From contig LR746276.1 of assembly GCA_902729315.2 (NCBI GenBank), positions 3,826,169-3,890,168 of the forward strand: DNA of 64,000 bases. Direction: 5' to 3'. A program made the position numbers and the translations under genes. Position 1 is the first letter of the stretch. Every line of letters begins with the position of its first letter. Of this stretch, positions 12,184 through 25,700 are shown one piece after another. The notes below the pieces were generated by a model, which was given only the letters and a program-made list of their open reading frames with translations, did no database searches and was not told the origin of the DNA. Origin of the DNA: Spirodela intermedia. Lineage: Eukaryota > Streptophyta > Magnoliopsida > Alismatales > Araceae.

Positions 12184-14310
12184 CCCAGAGAGAAAGAGAG
12201 AGAGATGGCGGGAAAGGGGCCGAGAGGGAAGGGGAGAGGGAGAGGGAGCAACGGAGGAAAACGGAAGGGGAGGAGGAAGGGGCCAGAAGGGTCCAAGAAG
12301 GACGGCGGAGTTGGAGAAGAGACCAACCCTTCAACTCAAAGTTAGAGAAGTCGTTGGGGGGTTTCAGTCAACAAAAGTTAAAAAGTCAAACATTGACGTT
12401 TTCCACAAGATTTTACAGTTCATGTACCCAAAAAGTACTAAAATTATAATTCCATACCTCTATAAACTGCGGGCCAAGATATACGGCAGGATGTAAAGGG
12501 CTGGTCCTCGAACGTGACGGGGCTGGCTGGATGCGCTCCTCATCGGCGGCTGGGAGCGAACCAAGGGTTGAAAACAATTGCCGAAAGATGACCATATTTA
12601 GTCTAAGCCACCAAAGAAACATTTTTCTAAAATTCCTGCTTGCCCTTTCGGCATCTCTTTCTGCTTTAGTTATTCTCAAAAAAGGGAAGAAAGTCAAAGG
12701 ATTAAGTACTTGGGTGAGAGGTTGACTGTGGGGCCAGGTTTGCATTAATAATAAAATAGAATCTATGACTTGGAAAAATCTCAAATGGCATCATGATGAC
12801 CTCAGAGCTCTGGTATCAGAATTTCAATTATTCATGTCAATGTTAATGCCTTTTGAGCTATTGTATGACATTGCAATTGTTGGATTGATTCAACATGAAC
12901 CAAGTAGATTTTGTTGTTTGCATACAAATAATAAACATACACATAATCTCTTCCTTGGACTTCAAAGGAATGATCAGTCTGAACTTATGCAAGTGTAACC
13001 TAAGATCCAAGATTATAAACATCTTAAATTAAAATATTGCAAGAAAGTGAAATGACTTCATATGTGCAAACATGAGAAAGCAACAGCAGCCCTTGCACAT
13101 AAAGCTTTATTTGAGGTATGCTATATTTTGGAAACTATATAAGTAATACATGACATAAATTTACAAATTTTTTAGTTTACATTTATATAAAGTATCATTA
13201 AAAAATAGAGGGAGACATATGGTAAGAGAATGCTTATTAATGCTTGATGGTTTTATTGTGATTTAGCCCCTCACCCAAGTCCATTTTCCATGAGTTCCTA
13301 ACCCTCGGTGAAAAATTAACATGTTAAACATTAAAATCAGTATCACTATGTTCAGACCTCTGACCACCAAAAACTATGTTTCATAACATTTATGACATTA
13401 TCAAGGGGGAAAGAAAAGAGTCATGGTACTAGCTACCAAATTGCAGCAAACTAACATACACACCAAAAAACTTAGCCTCTACATCCATGAAAAGGAAGAA
13501 TTTTTTTTCCTGAAACCTAGAAAAACATTTATTAAGATTTTAGTGAAACTTACCTTCTGGAATTGAATGCTTTGAAAATATGTTTGAACGATTCATCATA
13601 CTTAAGTGAGAATTCATCTCTTAGTTATATTCATTGGAGTTAGTGCTTAACTATGAAGATTGAATAACTAGTCCCTTGAACATATATCATTAGTGAAATG
13701 TAAACTTTTAACATAGAACATGTAATTTTATTTTTACTTTTTACTATATATATCATATGAAACATTTAAGAATGACTAATCTTAAATTCTTTATGAAATC
13801 ACATAACTTTTGAACAAGACTTGGGCATGATTTTTTTCCATACTAAATGTAAAACCATGATATCTCATACTATTATAGGACCTATAAAAATATGGTATTC
13901 ACAAGGGTATTGAGTTGTTATGCTATAGAATATGAAATAACAATCAATCTAATAGTATATCCACCTAGTGTACACTATCATGATTTGTTTATTAGGATGA
14001 AAATCCAAAGTTTAGCAAAAGTTTTCTTTCTATTATCAAAAGCTTGGTTATTAAATAAAATGCTTTCTTGTTAGTAGTGAGATTAATTGATAGATTATGA
14101 AGCTATTATTGGTGGCTAGAGCCATGAATTCCAACATTAAATCATTTCAATAATACTGAATTTCAATAAATTCTTGGAAGAGTTGATGTTGAGTGTGAAA
14201 TCATTTGAAAGCATGTCATGCTTTGTGTTGTGAATCATTACCTTTTCTTCTATTATGTCATTTTATTTTTAATTATTTAATTCCTATTACAAGCCATTCA
14301 ATATGAATTG
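12184..14310. other. Upstream region of the SPRY gene and AT-rich spacer
   Basis: The first 150 bp or so upstream of the SPRY ATG are GA-rich on the plus strand (a CT-rich leader on the coding strand). The remainder up to the Copia LTR at 14311 is AT-rich, with no frame that reads like a protein on either strand. Confidence 0.5.
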
Positions 14311-14498
14311 TGTTAGAATAGGCCTACTAGACCCACCAAACTTATTTTGGACTTATTCTCTCTATGTTTCTATTCTTTCTCTACTATCTCCACTTCTTAC
14401 TCTCTCTCTCTCTCTCTCTCTCTTTCTATCTTCTATATAACTTAATGCACTCTTCTTCAATATATCAATTCTCGAGTTTTTTCTTCCTTTTGTCAACA
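14311..14498 (+). repeat. Copia 5' LTR
   Basis: It starts TGTTAGAATAGGCC and ends TCAACA, immediately before the tRNA-iMet-type PBS. It holds a CT microsatellite near 14400 and a TATA-like stretch (CTATATAAC). It aligns with the 3' LTR over its whole length with many substitutions, so the insertion is old. Confidence 0.88.
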
Positions 14499-14516
14499 TG
14501 GTATCATAGCCTTAGG
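14499..14516 (+). other. Copia primer-binding site
   Basis: TGGTATCATAGCC directly follows the LTR. It differs by one base from the usual plant Copia PBS complementary to initiator tRNA-Met (TGGTATCAGAGC). Confidence 0.85.
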
Positions 14517-15824
14517 TTTCTCTATTGTCACTGCTCTGCCTCCTCTCCTATCTCGGCGTCCTTTATCCTCTCTTAGCACAATCTCCTATAGTGTTGTCTT
14601 GCATGCTCGTTCAGTGCTTGTCCAGCGTTGTCTTACATGCTTGCCTGACACACTGTTGCACCTACGCACTTGATGGCATCATCTCCCACTAGTGCCTTGT
14701 GCACTAGCTGTAGGCACTGCCCAAACCCCCCCGTGCTGCCTCCTAGCTCTCTGTGCAGCTCCGGTGACATCTCCTCCTAGCATCATTTCATCTCCTGCTA
14801 GTCTTGATCCATAGATCCAGTGGGCGAATCCTCGATGTCTTAGGTGTCTCTTCCACTAGTTTTTTAGCCGACTATTACTCTTCCTCCGATCATGTCAACT
14901 ACTCCACAACACTCTATCATGGTGCTTCTCACTCGACCGGCATATGTCTTCAATGGACATAATTATATACCGTGGGCCTTCGAATTCGAGCACTTCTTGA
15001 CATCGCACAACCGTCTCTACCACTTGTCGATTGATTTGCCCGGCTTCATTGATCCGTCGTTTACTTTATGGTCTCAACTCGATTCAGCCATCCTTACCTA
15101 GATGCTTCAAAATATTGAGTTGAGTATTGCCAAGCCTCTCGCTCAGATTTGCCCTAAACAACAACTCTAGACGATATTGGAGAACATGTACGCCAATCAA
15201 ACGAATATCAATCACACGGTCGAGATCTTCGAATTGCTTCTTATTTGCAAGCATGACAACTCCTTACTTCACATTCATTTTGGTCATCTCTAAGTCCTGA
15301 TATAGGAGCTTGCCATCTATCACCTCCAACCATTGACCTCTAGACATTTGAACATTATTATCAGAAGTTTTTTGCTAGAGTCTATTTGAGTGGACTTCAC
15401 CCATCGATTACCTCTCAGATTCGTGGAATGATCCTCTTCGAAGTCCAAGTATCTGATATCTCTCATATTTTCTCTATTGCACTTTGTGTGAGTACAGTTA
15501 GTCCTCCAACTATCATCAGCGGCACATCTACTCCTTCGACAATGATCGTCTCCACTTCTTAAGCATCATGGGATCCTCCTACTTCGAGATCAGATAGTGG
15601 TCGTCCGTCGCGAGGGAAAGGCTGCAATTCCTTTCCTTTATACATTTACTATGGCAAGTAGAACCACATGTCCGACAAATGTTAGAAATAGTTCGAGAAG
15701 CCCAACTTTACTCAACCTGCTCTCCTACCTCCTTCACTAGCTTCTCTAACACTATCTAGTGTTCCATCTCCAACTTTTCAGTTGACTGATAATTTGAGCA
15801 ATCGTCATACTAAAGGGGTGAGAA

Positions 15825-16885
15825 GATTATTATTTAAAGCCTAAGTAATATAGGAATATGATGAGTACATATTTAATATTGTACTTATGTATTTTCACAT
15901 AATGGTTTATGAATTGTATCATTTTTCTATTTTCTACTAAGATGAGAGCATCAAGATAAATGAGAGGAGAAATATATGATTAATAGTTATTGAAGGAAAG
16001 AGGATTAATAAATAATCATGATGCATGAGCATGAGCATACATATATTCTTAGTTTCATCATGGACTATTAAAAAATTATTGAACATAAAAAGGTGAAACT
16101 GCAAAACTGACTTGTTATTTTACATATTGAGAGGGGCATAAGAGACACGCCTACAATAAGACATACAATTCCAGAAGAGGACCAGCCATCGGCTGGGACC
16201 CTCATTCACAATCAGTCCTCTCAATCCTCCCCTTCTTCCTTTGATGCTTCCCTCTCTTACCATGGGGACGGCCTGCTCCTCCTCTCTCCCTTGGTGCCCC
16301 CCACAGCACACCATAGGTGGGCGAGCTCGTCCCTTCCCCCCCTTTTGGTGGTGACAGCATCGGCAACAATCATTGGTCTCCTCCCTTGGTGCAACAAGAA
16401 GAGGATCAACCAAAGACGCCCCTACTTGAGGTTGTCATTCTCTTCCCACATCTATTAGAACAAGAAGGAGAAATCATTTTCATTTTGTCCCTTTGACTTT
16501 TATGTAATTGAATCTCTTTTATCTTAGTTAATGCAATCTAAATTTTGTGAACTTCTATTTCCTTTTGCCTTATTGATTTTGAATAGTCGACATCGTTGAA
16601 GGAAGTAGGGAATCATTCTTGTTGGTCATCTGTAATTTATTTATGAGGTGGCTGGTTAAATATTGAGAAAAATCTTCCTCTCAATGTGCATTGAATTTTT
16701 CTATTCGTGATTGCTGAATTTCAGAGAGTAAATAAATCAGAATGTGATCATTAATTAATATACATCAATTATTTCAAAACTCTCTTTGTGTTCGACCTAG
16801 TTTTTGACTAATTCATTAAGAGATTGTTTCTACAAAAATTAGATTATAAATTTAAAATTGACGATCTTAATAACAACGACTTAAG
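15825..16885. mobile_element. Probable insertion between Copia gag and protease, unclassified
   Basis: Copia-like reading is lost after about 15820 (end of a degenerate gag) and resumes about 16890 upstream of the protease motif. The intervening 1 kb is AT-rich at its ends, with a GC-richer patch at 16180-16420 that gives a 97-aa open frame on the minus strand without a recognisable domain. I could not define clean target duplications or terminal repeats, so the boundaries are approximate. It may instead be very decayed Copia sequence. Confidence 0.4.
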
Positions 16886-18524
16886 AGTGATTAGTGACAT
16901 TGACCTTTGTCGAGTATGAAATACAATGTCGCTCTAGTGGTACCATGGCTCATTCCTTGGCCAATTTAGTCTTGCTTTTGAATCCTTCCATGTTAAGTAC
17001 ACACGTTTTTTTTGCATCTTCATCTTCACTATGGATTATTGACTCAGGAGACTCCACTCACATGACTGGCACCCACTATTTTATCATTGTATCAGCCTAC
17101 TCCTCATCATCCACCAATTATTATTACTGATGGTTGAACTTGTCCGATCAATGGATATGACAATACCATTGTTACCCCGAGTATTCCTCTCACTTAGGTT
17201 CTTTATGTTTTCAAATTTTCTACTAACTTCTTATCTATTAGTGTCATTACCTGAGCCATCATTTGCTCCATTACATTTTTCTCTTTTCATTGTATCTTCC
17301 AAGATTTGTATACTAGCCAGAGGATTGATTTGGGGCATAAAATTAGACAAAGTATTTACGAGCTAATTTCTGATGAACCTTCTTCTGGCCTTTGGGTTCT
17401 TTTTATTTCTTCTAAGACTACTTCATCTCTTTTGTGACATCATCATTTAGGACATCTTTATTTCAAAAAAACTTTCAAAAAACTTCTCTTGGCTTTCTCT
17501 TAATAAGTTTGTATGCGAGTCATGTAAATTAGGCAAACACCATTGTAGTTTATATTTGAGTTGAAATGAGATTTCATCTAAAGTACTCTTTGGCCTCATT
17601 TATTGTGATGTTTGAGGCCCCTCTCATACTTTATTTATCTTAGGCCATCATTACTACATTGTCTTTATTAATAACTACACTCGAGTGAATTGAGTTCATC
17701 TTTTTTAAGATCGTACCCAAGTTCACACTATAGTTTTTCACTTCATTATTGAGGCTATCATTCAGTATTCTATTATGCCTAAGATTCTTCACATTGACAA
17801 TATTTTGGAGCTGGTTCAAGACTCACTTTGTATATTTTATATTGATCGTTATATTCTTCATTAGATTATGTGTCCACACACACTCTAACAAAATAGTGTT
17901 GTCGAACGAAAATATCACCAACCATTTAACATTGTTCACACACCACTCATTGAGATGAATGTTCTTTATTATCTGTGGTCTAACACTCTCCTGACAACCA
18001 CATATCTTTAGAATCGACTTCCTTCCACACCACTTGGTGGGACTATTCCACTTTATCGTCTTTCACCTAATTTTCTCTTTTTTTCTTAACCCTTGATGTT
18101 TTTAGATGCACTACTTTCATCTAAAACCACTCTTCTTATTTTTCTAAATTAACCTTTCGTGCTCTCAAAAGAGTCTTCATTGACTACTTATGGACACAAA
18201 AGGGTTATCAGGCCTATTTTCTTGATACTCATCATTATGTGACATCAACTGACATTACATTTTATGAGAATTTTCCTTTCTTTCTTCAACATTGACTCTT
18301 CCTTGATCCACTATATCTTCACCACCTAGTTTACCTCATGTGGTGATCATTATAGATCCTTCTCTTATTCTTTCTACTTGTCCGATTTCTCCTTCGTCAA
18401 CTCTTCCTCTAACACCTTCGGCTTTATCGCCATCTGACTCTTTTATTTTGGGATCAGATTCATCTTTATCTTCTGCCAATAAACTTCCTCTAGTCATCTC
18501 TTCTGACACTTAGGTGGATGACTA

Positions 18525-19561
18525 ACGTGACTTAGTTATTGTATAGTAAATCACGTAAATTTAAAATTTATAAAACTAGAAAATACCAATTTTTAGATAT
18601 TTAGAAGTATTTTTGAATAAATATATCAATTATAATTTAATAAGACTTCCAAAAATAGTGGTAATTTTCTAAGTCGATCACAGGGATGTAATATAATATT
18701 GGGTAATTTTTCAGAATTTTACTCAAGAAATATAATTTGTTATGAATTTTATACTACAAAATGAAAATGAAATATATATAAAATTCACAAAAAGGGGAAA
18801 TAAGGGTGCAGACATCAGGATGATGTCAGCATCCAATGAATGCGAATTGGGCAGAAATAGAGTTCCACTCGGCAATTCTTATGTAAGTGATTATAAATGA
18901 TTTAATTGATCAAATTAAGATCTATAAAAGCTAGAAGAATCATAATTGAATGAAGTATAACTCGGTAAATTTAAATCACACAAATTATCACTAAATGAAA
19001 CAAAAATTAAGTTGAAAGTAGGAAAATAGAGTTCCAATATTGCGGCAGTAATGCGTCGGTAATGCACCGGAATCCTAAGTATTCTGGAGGATTGTTGTGT
19101 AGTGTTCATGGCCTTGAAGGCTTTTCTTAGACAAGAACGACATGGGTAATTTCTAGATCTCCTTGCGAAGTCTAGAGATCAATAAAATGGGTCGTCGAAT
19201 CAACTCTAGCAGTTGTTACCTAGTGGAGTGGAAAAATGACAACTTTGTGGCTCTCTAGCGGTTGTCACTTAACGAAGAGAAGCTAAATAGAGGTGCAACG
19301 CGTGTTAGGGAGCTTTATCCTCAGGCCCGCATAGCAAGAGGAGGCTCTTCATCGCATCTGATACGCTGTTAGGAGGTGGCAACTCGTCTCTCGGTAGATT
19401 GTCTTCTTCTCAACAACGGCTTGTTCGTCGATCAATGGGAGATAATTTACTCGATGGATTCACGATCCTTTTATCGCAAATTGTATAGTGATTTTAGTAA
19501 CAATGCTCCGCGAATCGCGTTGATGAGATTTTCACCAATGATCTAATGATTTTAGCAACTG
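18525..19561 (+). repeat. First copy of the duplicated 5' module in element 1
   Basis: This 1037-bp module is repeated head-to-tail from 19562. Both start ACGTGACTTAGT and pass through the same landmarks (a CACAGGGATGTAATATAAT block, AGGGTGC-GACATCAGGATGA, TCGCATC-GATACGCT). Copy 1 stops where copy 2 continues into the tRNA-like region, as expected for unequal exchange or partial duplication inside the element. Confidence 0.8.
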
Positions 19562-20982
19562 ACGTGACTTAGTCATTGTATAATAAATCACGTAAATTTA
19601 ACATTTATAAAACTAGAAAATATGAATTTTCAGATATTTAAAAGTATTTCTGAACAAATATATCAACTATAATTCAATAAAACTTCCAAAAATAGTGATA
19701 ATTTTCCAAGTTGATCACAGGGATGTAATATAATATCGAGTAAATATTCAGAATTTTTCTCAAAGAATACTATTTTCTCTAAATTTTATACTAGGAAATG
19801 ACAATTAAATATATTTAAAATTTACAAAAAAGGAAAATAAGGGTGCGGACATCAGGATGACGTAACACCCGACAAATGTGAATTGAGCAGAAATAGAGTT
19901 TCACCCAACATTCTTACATAAGCGATTACAGACGATTTAATTGATCAAATTAAGATCTATAAAAGTAGAAGGAATCGTAATTGAATGAAGTATAACTTGG
20001 TAAATTTAAATCACACAAATTATCACTAAATGAAGTGGAAATTAAGTTGAAAGTAGGAAAAATGAGTTTCGGCGTCGCAGTGGTGATGCATCTGCGATAC
20101 GTCGGTGATGCACTGAAATCTTGAGTATTTGAGAGAATCGTTGTGTAGTGTCTGTGGCCTCAAAGGCTCTCTTTAGACAAGGATGACGTGGACAATCTCT
20201 AGATCTCCTTGCGAAGTCTAGAGATCAATAAAATGGGTCGTCGAATCATCTCTGGCGGCTGTCACTCGGTAGAGTAGAAAAACGATGACTTTGCGGTTCT
20301 CCGACAGCTATCACCCAACAGAGAGGAGCTAGATGGAGGTGGGGCGTATGTCAGGGAGATTAATCCTCAGGTCCACGTAGCAACAGGAGGCTCTTCATCG
20401 CATCCGGTACGCTCTCAGGAAGTGGCGACTTGTCTCTCGACAGATCGTCCTCTTCCCGACGACGGCTTGTTCATCGATCCATTGGAGACGCTTTACTTGA
20501 TGGATTCGTGATCCTTTTATCGTGAATTATTCAGCAATTTTAGTAACAATACTCTGCGAATCGCGTTGACAAGATTTTTGACGATGATCCAACAATTCTA
20601 ACAGCTTAATCCCTCACTAGCGATTTACAAGAAAGTCGCGATAACGAGTTTTGGCTCTAGGAAGATTCAAATCCACGTCGGTTGCCCCCTGTATGAGAGA
20701 GATTAAAATAATTACTCTAATACCCTTATCAAGTGACATCATCATGATATATCTTTATTATAAATAAGGGGCATTTTAGGTATTAAAATCTTCAAAGCCT
20801 TTCGAGGGAAGGTGTGATGCGGGTTTAATCTTACATCGCTTGTGCATCGAAGTTTCGGATGAATATATAGTAATATTACATTTGTAAGCAATGAGTCCTC
20901 TTTTCTCCTGTGTACGACCACTCCTTTCCCATAGTCGACTGGCCATGGGTGACGTGGAAGGGGAGTGACGCACACATGCCCT

Positions 20983-22718
20983 GATAAGTCTTCATTATCA
21001 TGAGTTAATAATTAATAAATAATATAGTTTTAGCCTTAACTCATGATAAATAGACTTATATTTGTGTTAAAATGTGAAAAATAGTTTTTAGTTGATTAAC
21101 ATGTTGGCTAATTATGTGATTTTATATGAATTTATATGATTTTTATAGTCTTATTTTTGAGATAAATAAAGAAAAAGAAATAAAAATAAAAATTTAGCAA
21201 AATGGGGAGGACCCGCTGACCAGCCGGGCTTGCAAACGGGTCAAAAGCGCAGTCTAGGAGGAGCCGCAAGCACGGGCTCGAGTGGCTAAAACTGATGGAG
21301 GTACGTGTGCGCTACTCCCCTTCCACATCACTAGTGGCCAGCCAGCTATGGGGTAAGAAGTGGTTGTACACGCAGGAGAAAGGGACTTGCTTGGAAATAC
21401 AATATTATTATATATTCACCTAAAACTTCGGCGCACAAGTGATGTGGGACTAAACTTGCATCACACCTTCCCCCGAAAGATTTTGATGCTTTTAATACCT
21501 ACAATACCCCTTATTTATAATAGAGATATACCATGATGACATCATTTGATAAGGGCATTAGAGCACTTATTTCAATCTCTCTCATGCAAATAGGTAACCG
21601 GCGTGAATTCGAATCCTTCTAGAGCCAAAACTCATAGTTTTATCTGATTATCGTGACTTTCTTAATCGCCGATGAAGGATTAAGCCGCCAGAATTACTAG
21701 ATCATCGATGAAAATCTTGTCAATGCGATTCGCAGAGCATTGTTACTAAAATTGTTGAATGATTTACAATAAAAGGATTGCAAATCCATCGAGTAAATCA
21801 TCTCCGATTGATCAATGAACAAGCTGTCGTCGAGAAGAGGACGATCTGCCGGGAGACGAGTCGTCACCTTCTAAGAGTGTACCGGGTACGATGAAGAGCC
21901 TCCTCTTGCTATGTGGACTTGAGGATGAAGCTCCCTGACACGTGCCTCACCTCCATCTAGCTCCTCTCTGTCGGGTGACAGCCGCTGGAGAGCTACAAAG
22001 TCGCCGTTTTTTTGCTCTATCAGGTGACAACTACCGGAGACGATTCGACAACCCATTTCATTGATCTCTAGACTTCGCAAGGAGATTTAGAGATTGCCCA
22101 CGTCGTCCTTGTCCAAGGAGAGCCTTTGAGGTCATAGACACTGCACGATGATCCTCCTGAACGCTTAAGATTCCGGTGCATCGCCGACGCATCACTATCG
22201 CAACGTCGGAACTCATTTTTCCTACTTTCAACTTAATTTCTACTTCATTTAGTGATAATTTATGTGATTTAAATTTACCAAGTTATACTTCATTCAATTA
22301 CAATTCTTTCTACTTTCACATATCTTAATTTGATTAATTAAATCGTTTGTAATCGCTTACGTAAAAATCGTCGAGCAGAACTCTATTTCTGCCTTATTTG
22401 CATTCGTCGGGCGCTAACATCATCCCGACATCTGCACCCTTATTTTCCTTTTTTGTAAATTTTAAATATATTTTATTTTCATTTTGTAGTATAAAATTCA
22501 TAGAAAATAGTATTTTTTGAGGAAAATTCTGAATAATTACCTAATATTATATTACATCCCTATGATCAACTTAGAAAATTATCACTATTTTTGGAAGTTT
22601 TATTGAATTATAATTGATATATTTATTCAGAAATACTTTTAAATATCCAAAAGATCGTATTGTCTAGTTTTATAAATTTTAAATTTGTGTGATTTACTAT
22701 ACAACAACTAAGTCACGT
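20983..22718 (-). mobile_element. Non-autonomous repeat family, element 2 (inverted, nested in element 1)
   Basis: On the plus strand it begins GATAAGTCTTCATTATCATG and ends AACTAAGTCACGT, the reverse complement of the family ends. Flanks are CATGCCCT (20975-20982) and CATGCCCC (22719-22726), matching at 7 of 8 positions. They fall in element 1 exactly where elements 3 and 4 read through CACATGCCCC/GTGCCCCC. Length is 1736 bp. It contains the tRNA-like GAATTCGAATCC box near 21605 and the GTGATGTGGGACT promoter-like block near 21439. Short open frames inside are not conserved among copies. Confidence 0.85.
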
Positions 22719-25700
22719 CATGCCCCCATCGGTCCTAACTGCTCAAGCGAGCCCCTGCTCGTGGCTCCTCCTTGACTGTGCTTTCGACTTGCTTGTGGGC
22801 CCAATTGGTTGGCGGGTCCTCCCCATTTTGTTATATTTTTATTTTAATTTCTTTTTCTTTATTTATCTCAAAAATAAGACTATAAAAATCATATCAATTC
22901 ATAGAAAATCACATAATTAGCCAAACATTTACGTTAATTAATTGGAAACCACTTTTCACGCTTTAACATAAATATAAGTCTATTTATCATGAGTTAAGGC
23001 TAAAACTATATGATTTATGAATTATTAACTCATGATAATAAAGACTTATCAATGACCTTTATCTTCCTATTATTCTCCACAAAGGTATGCGTACATGCAC
23101 TAGATACCCTATTGCCCACTTTATTTTCTACGACCACCTTTCTCTTTTTTTTCTTACCTTTACTCTTTCCGTGGCCTCTAAGTCGATTTCATAGTCATAT
23201 GTTGAGGTTGCGCGTGTACTTGAATGGAAGACGGCCATAGACTTAGAAGTGAATGTCTTGATATCTTGAGGAACTTAGACACTTGTATTTCATCTACATA
23301 ATGTCAACATCGTCACATGTAAGTGAGTTTTCACACTCAAGTATAATCTAGATGAATTTATTACATGTCACAAGGCTTGTCTAGTTGCTTGTGGATTTAG
23401 GTAAGCCTATGACATTGACTACACCAAGACGTTCTTTTCAATAGTTCAACTCAACTCCATTCGAGTGATACTCTCTTTGACTGTGAATCAGGCATGATCT
23501 TTACATCAATTGGATATTTTTTTAATGCCATTATCTATGGTGATCTTGAGGAGTAGGTGTTTATAGAGCAACCTCTTGAGTATGTTGTTCAAGAGAAGTC
23601 ATCGAAGGTGTGTCTTTTGCAACGTGCTATTTATGGACTAAAGTAAAGTCCACATGCCTAATTCACCAAGTTTAGTGGTCTTTTGGTGTAATTTAGATTC
23701 TCACCATGTCTTGCAGATCCCATAGTATTTATAAATACTACTAAATCATCCTAGATGTTTATATGGATGACATTCTTGTGACCAGAAGTAATGAAGTAGA
23801 TATTTAAGCTACCAAATCATACATGCAGTAGTAGTTTAGTATACGAGATTTGGGAGGTCCATGATACTTCTTTGGGATTGAGTTTGCCTATCAAGATAAC
23901 AAACTCACTCTCTCGCAATAAAAGTATACTCTTTATATGCTTTAGGAGACTGAGCTACTTGGGTGCAAGTTGGAGTCATCACTTATGGAGGCACATTTGC
24001 GCTTCTAAGATATATTGTCTCTGCTCCTCGAGGATGTTAATTGACATAGATAGTTGTTGGAACTGATCTACCTCACTATCACTCACCCCGACATCGTGTA
24101 CATAGTTAGTGTCCTTAACTAGTTCATATAGGAACCTTGACAGGTTCACTAAGAAGGAGCTTTACGGGTTCTCACATATATCAAAAGAGCTCTTAAGAAA
24201 GGACGTATTTATTGAAGACATTGACATCTTCGGATTGAAACCTACTCGAATACAGGATATGCTAGTGACAAAGAAGATTGCAAGTCCACCATTGATTATT
24301 GTACATGTGGGTGGTAACCTTGTCACGTGACGTTCTAGGAAATAGAAGGTGGTATCTTGCTCTCGTACTAAATCTGAGTATCGCATCATAGTTGAGACGG
24401 CATGAGAGATGGTGTGGTTTAGTTCACTCTTCAAAGACCTTGGCATCTCATCTCTTATGTCAATACTTCTGCACTATGATAATCAAGATGCCATCTTCAT
24501 TACTAGAAATTTTACATTTCATGAGCAGAAGTAGATCGAAATCAACTGTCATTACATCTAAGATAAGGTAATCTTAGATGTTATCTCTACTCCACATGTT
24601 GTCTCATCTCATCAGCTTGTGTATGTCTTCACTAAGAGTCTTGCAGAGATCCCTTGTGATACGATGTGCATCAACCTAGACATATTTGACTTGTATGTTC
24701 TAGTTTGAAGGGGAGTGTTAGAATAGGCCCACTAGGCCCACCAAGCCTATTTTAAACTTATCCTCTTCACGTCCTTATTCTTCCTCTCTCTATCTCTTTC
24801 TTCCTTTCTTCTGTGTAACCTCATGCACTCCTCTTTTTCAATACATCAATTCTAAGATTTTCTCTTCTTCTTATCAATTAATTATATTAGTTATTGTGGT
24901 CTTTTACTAATTTATTTATTTTCAAAGAAACTAAAACATTATCTAGTTGTGGCTATGTTGATTTAGAGAGGATAACAAAGAGAATCAAGAAGATGGTAAT
25001 GAGAGGAGGGGGGTGGGGGATGGGGGTTAGATTGATTCTTTGTAAATTCCTATTAGATTTTAGGTTTAGTACCTAAATACATCATTGAAATTGTATGATG
25101 GTTTGAGACTCTTTAATGTGACTTAGTTGTTGTATATTAAATCACGCAAATATAAAATTTATAAAACTAGAAAATACGAATTTTTGGATATTTAGAAGTA
25201 TTTCTGAATAAATATATCAATTATAATTTAATAAAATTTCCAAAAATAGCGGTAATTTTCCAAGTCAATCACAAGGATGTAATATAATATCTGGTAATTA
25301 TTCAGAATTTTTCTCAATGAATACCATTTTCTATGAATTTTATACTAGGAAATGAAAAGGAAATATATTTAAAAGGGAAATAAGGGTGCAGACGTCAGGA
25401 TGACATCAGCGCCTGGCGAACACGAATCGGGCGGAAATAGAGTTCCGCCTGACGATTCTTTCATAAGCGATTACAGATGATTTAATTAATCAAATTAAGA
25501 TCTATAAAAGCCGAAAGAATTGTAATTAAACAAAGTATATTTTGGTAAATTAAAAACACAAAAATTAATCACTAAATGAAGCGTAAAATAAGTTTGAAAG
25601 CAGGAAAACAGAGTTCTGGCATCGCGACGATGATGCGTCGGCAATGCACCAGAATCCTGAGCGTTCGAGAGGATCGTCGTGCAGTGTCCATGGCCTCGAA

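Larger units (their letters stand above)
18525..23050 (+). mobile_element. Non-autonomous repeat family, element 1 (host of element 2)
   Basis: The element runs from ACGTGACTTAG to GAAGACTTATC-type ends (here AAAGACTTATC). It is flanked by imperfect 8-bp duplications GATGACTA (18517-18524) and AATGACCT (23051-23058). Removing it rejoins the Copia pol reading, with a Val-Asp-Asp just left of it continuing into Leu-Tyr-Leu-Pro on the right. The element carries a tandem copy of its own first 1.04 kb (18525-19561 and 19562 to about 20600). Element 2 interrupts it in inverse orientation at 20983-22718. Without those two additions it would be about 1.75 kb, the size of element 2. No coding frame of note. 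Confidence 0.82.
14311..24878 (+). mobile_element. Degenerate Ty1/Copia LTR retrotransposon, split by nested insertions
   Basis: LTRs at 14311-14498 and about 24716-24878 flank a PBS matching initiator tRNA-Met (TGGTATCATAGCC at 14499) and a polypurine tract (GAAGGGGAG just before 24716). Decayed Copia domains appear in order. Gag at about 14892-15820 reads FNGHNYIPWAFEFEHFL and later a broken CCHC knuckle, HMSDKC. Protease at about 17025 reads WIIDSGDSTHMTG. Integrase runs over about 17400-18300 (CESCKLGKHH near 17515; LPSTPLGGT). Reverse transcriptase runs over about 23059-24000 (EQPLEYVVQEKSSKVCLLQRAIYGLK). RNase H runs over about 24470-24710. Stops and frame changes occur throughout, so it is not coding-competent. 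The element is cut at 18517-23058 by a foreign repeat and probably again at about 15825-16885. Candidate TSDs are AATTG before and AATTA after. Confidence 0.9.

Noticed and set aside
11608-12345. A 245-aa plus-strand frame opposite SPRY exon 1
   Set aside because: It is an antisense shadow of the SPRY exon followed by GA-rich leader sequence, Gly/Arg/Glu-rich with no domain.
21871-22080. A 69-aa frame inside repeat element 2 as a possible transposon protein
   Set aside because: The corresponding stretches of elements 1, 3 and 4 are interrupted or in a different frame, so it is not conserved as protein.
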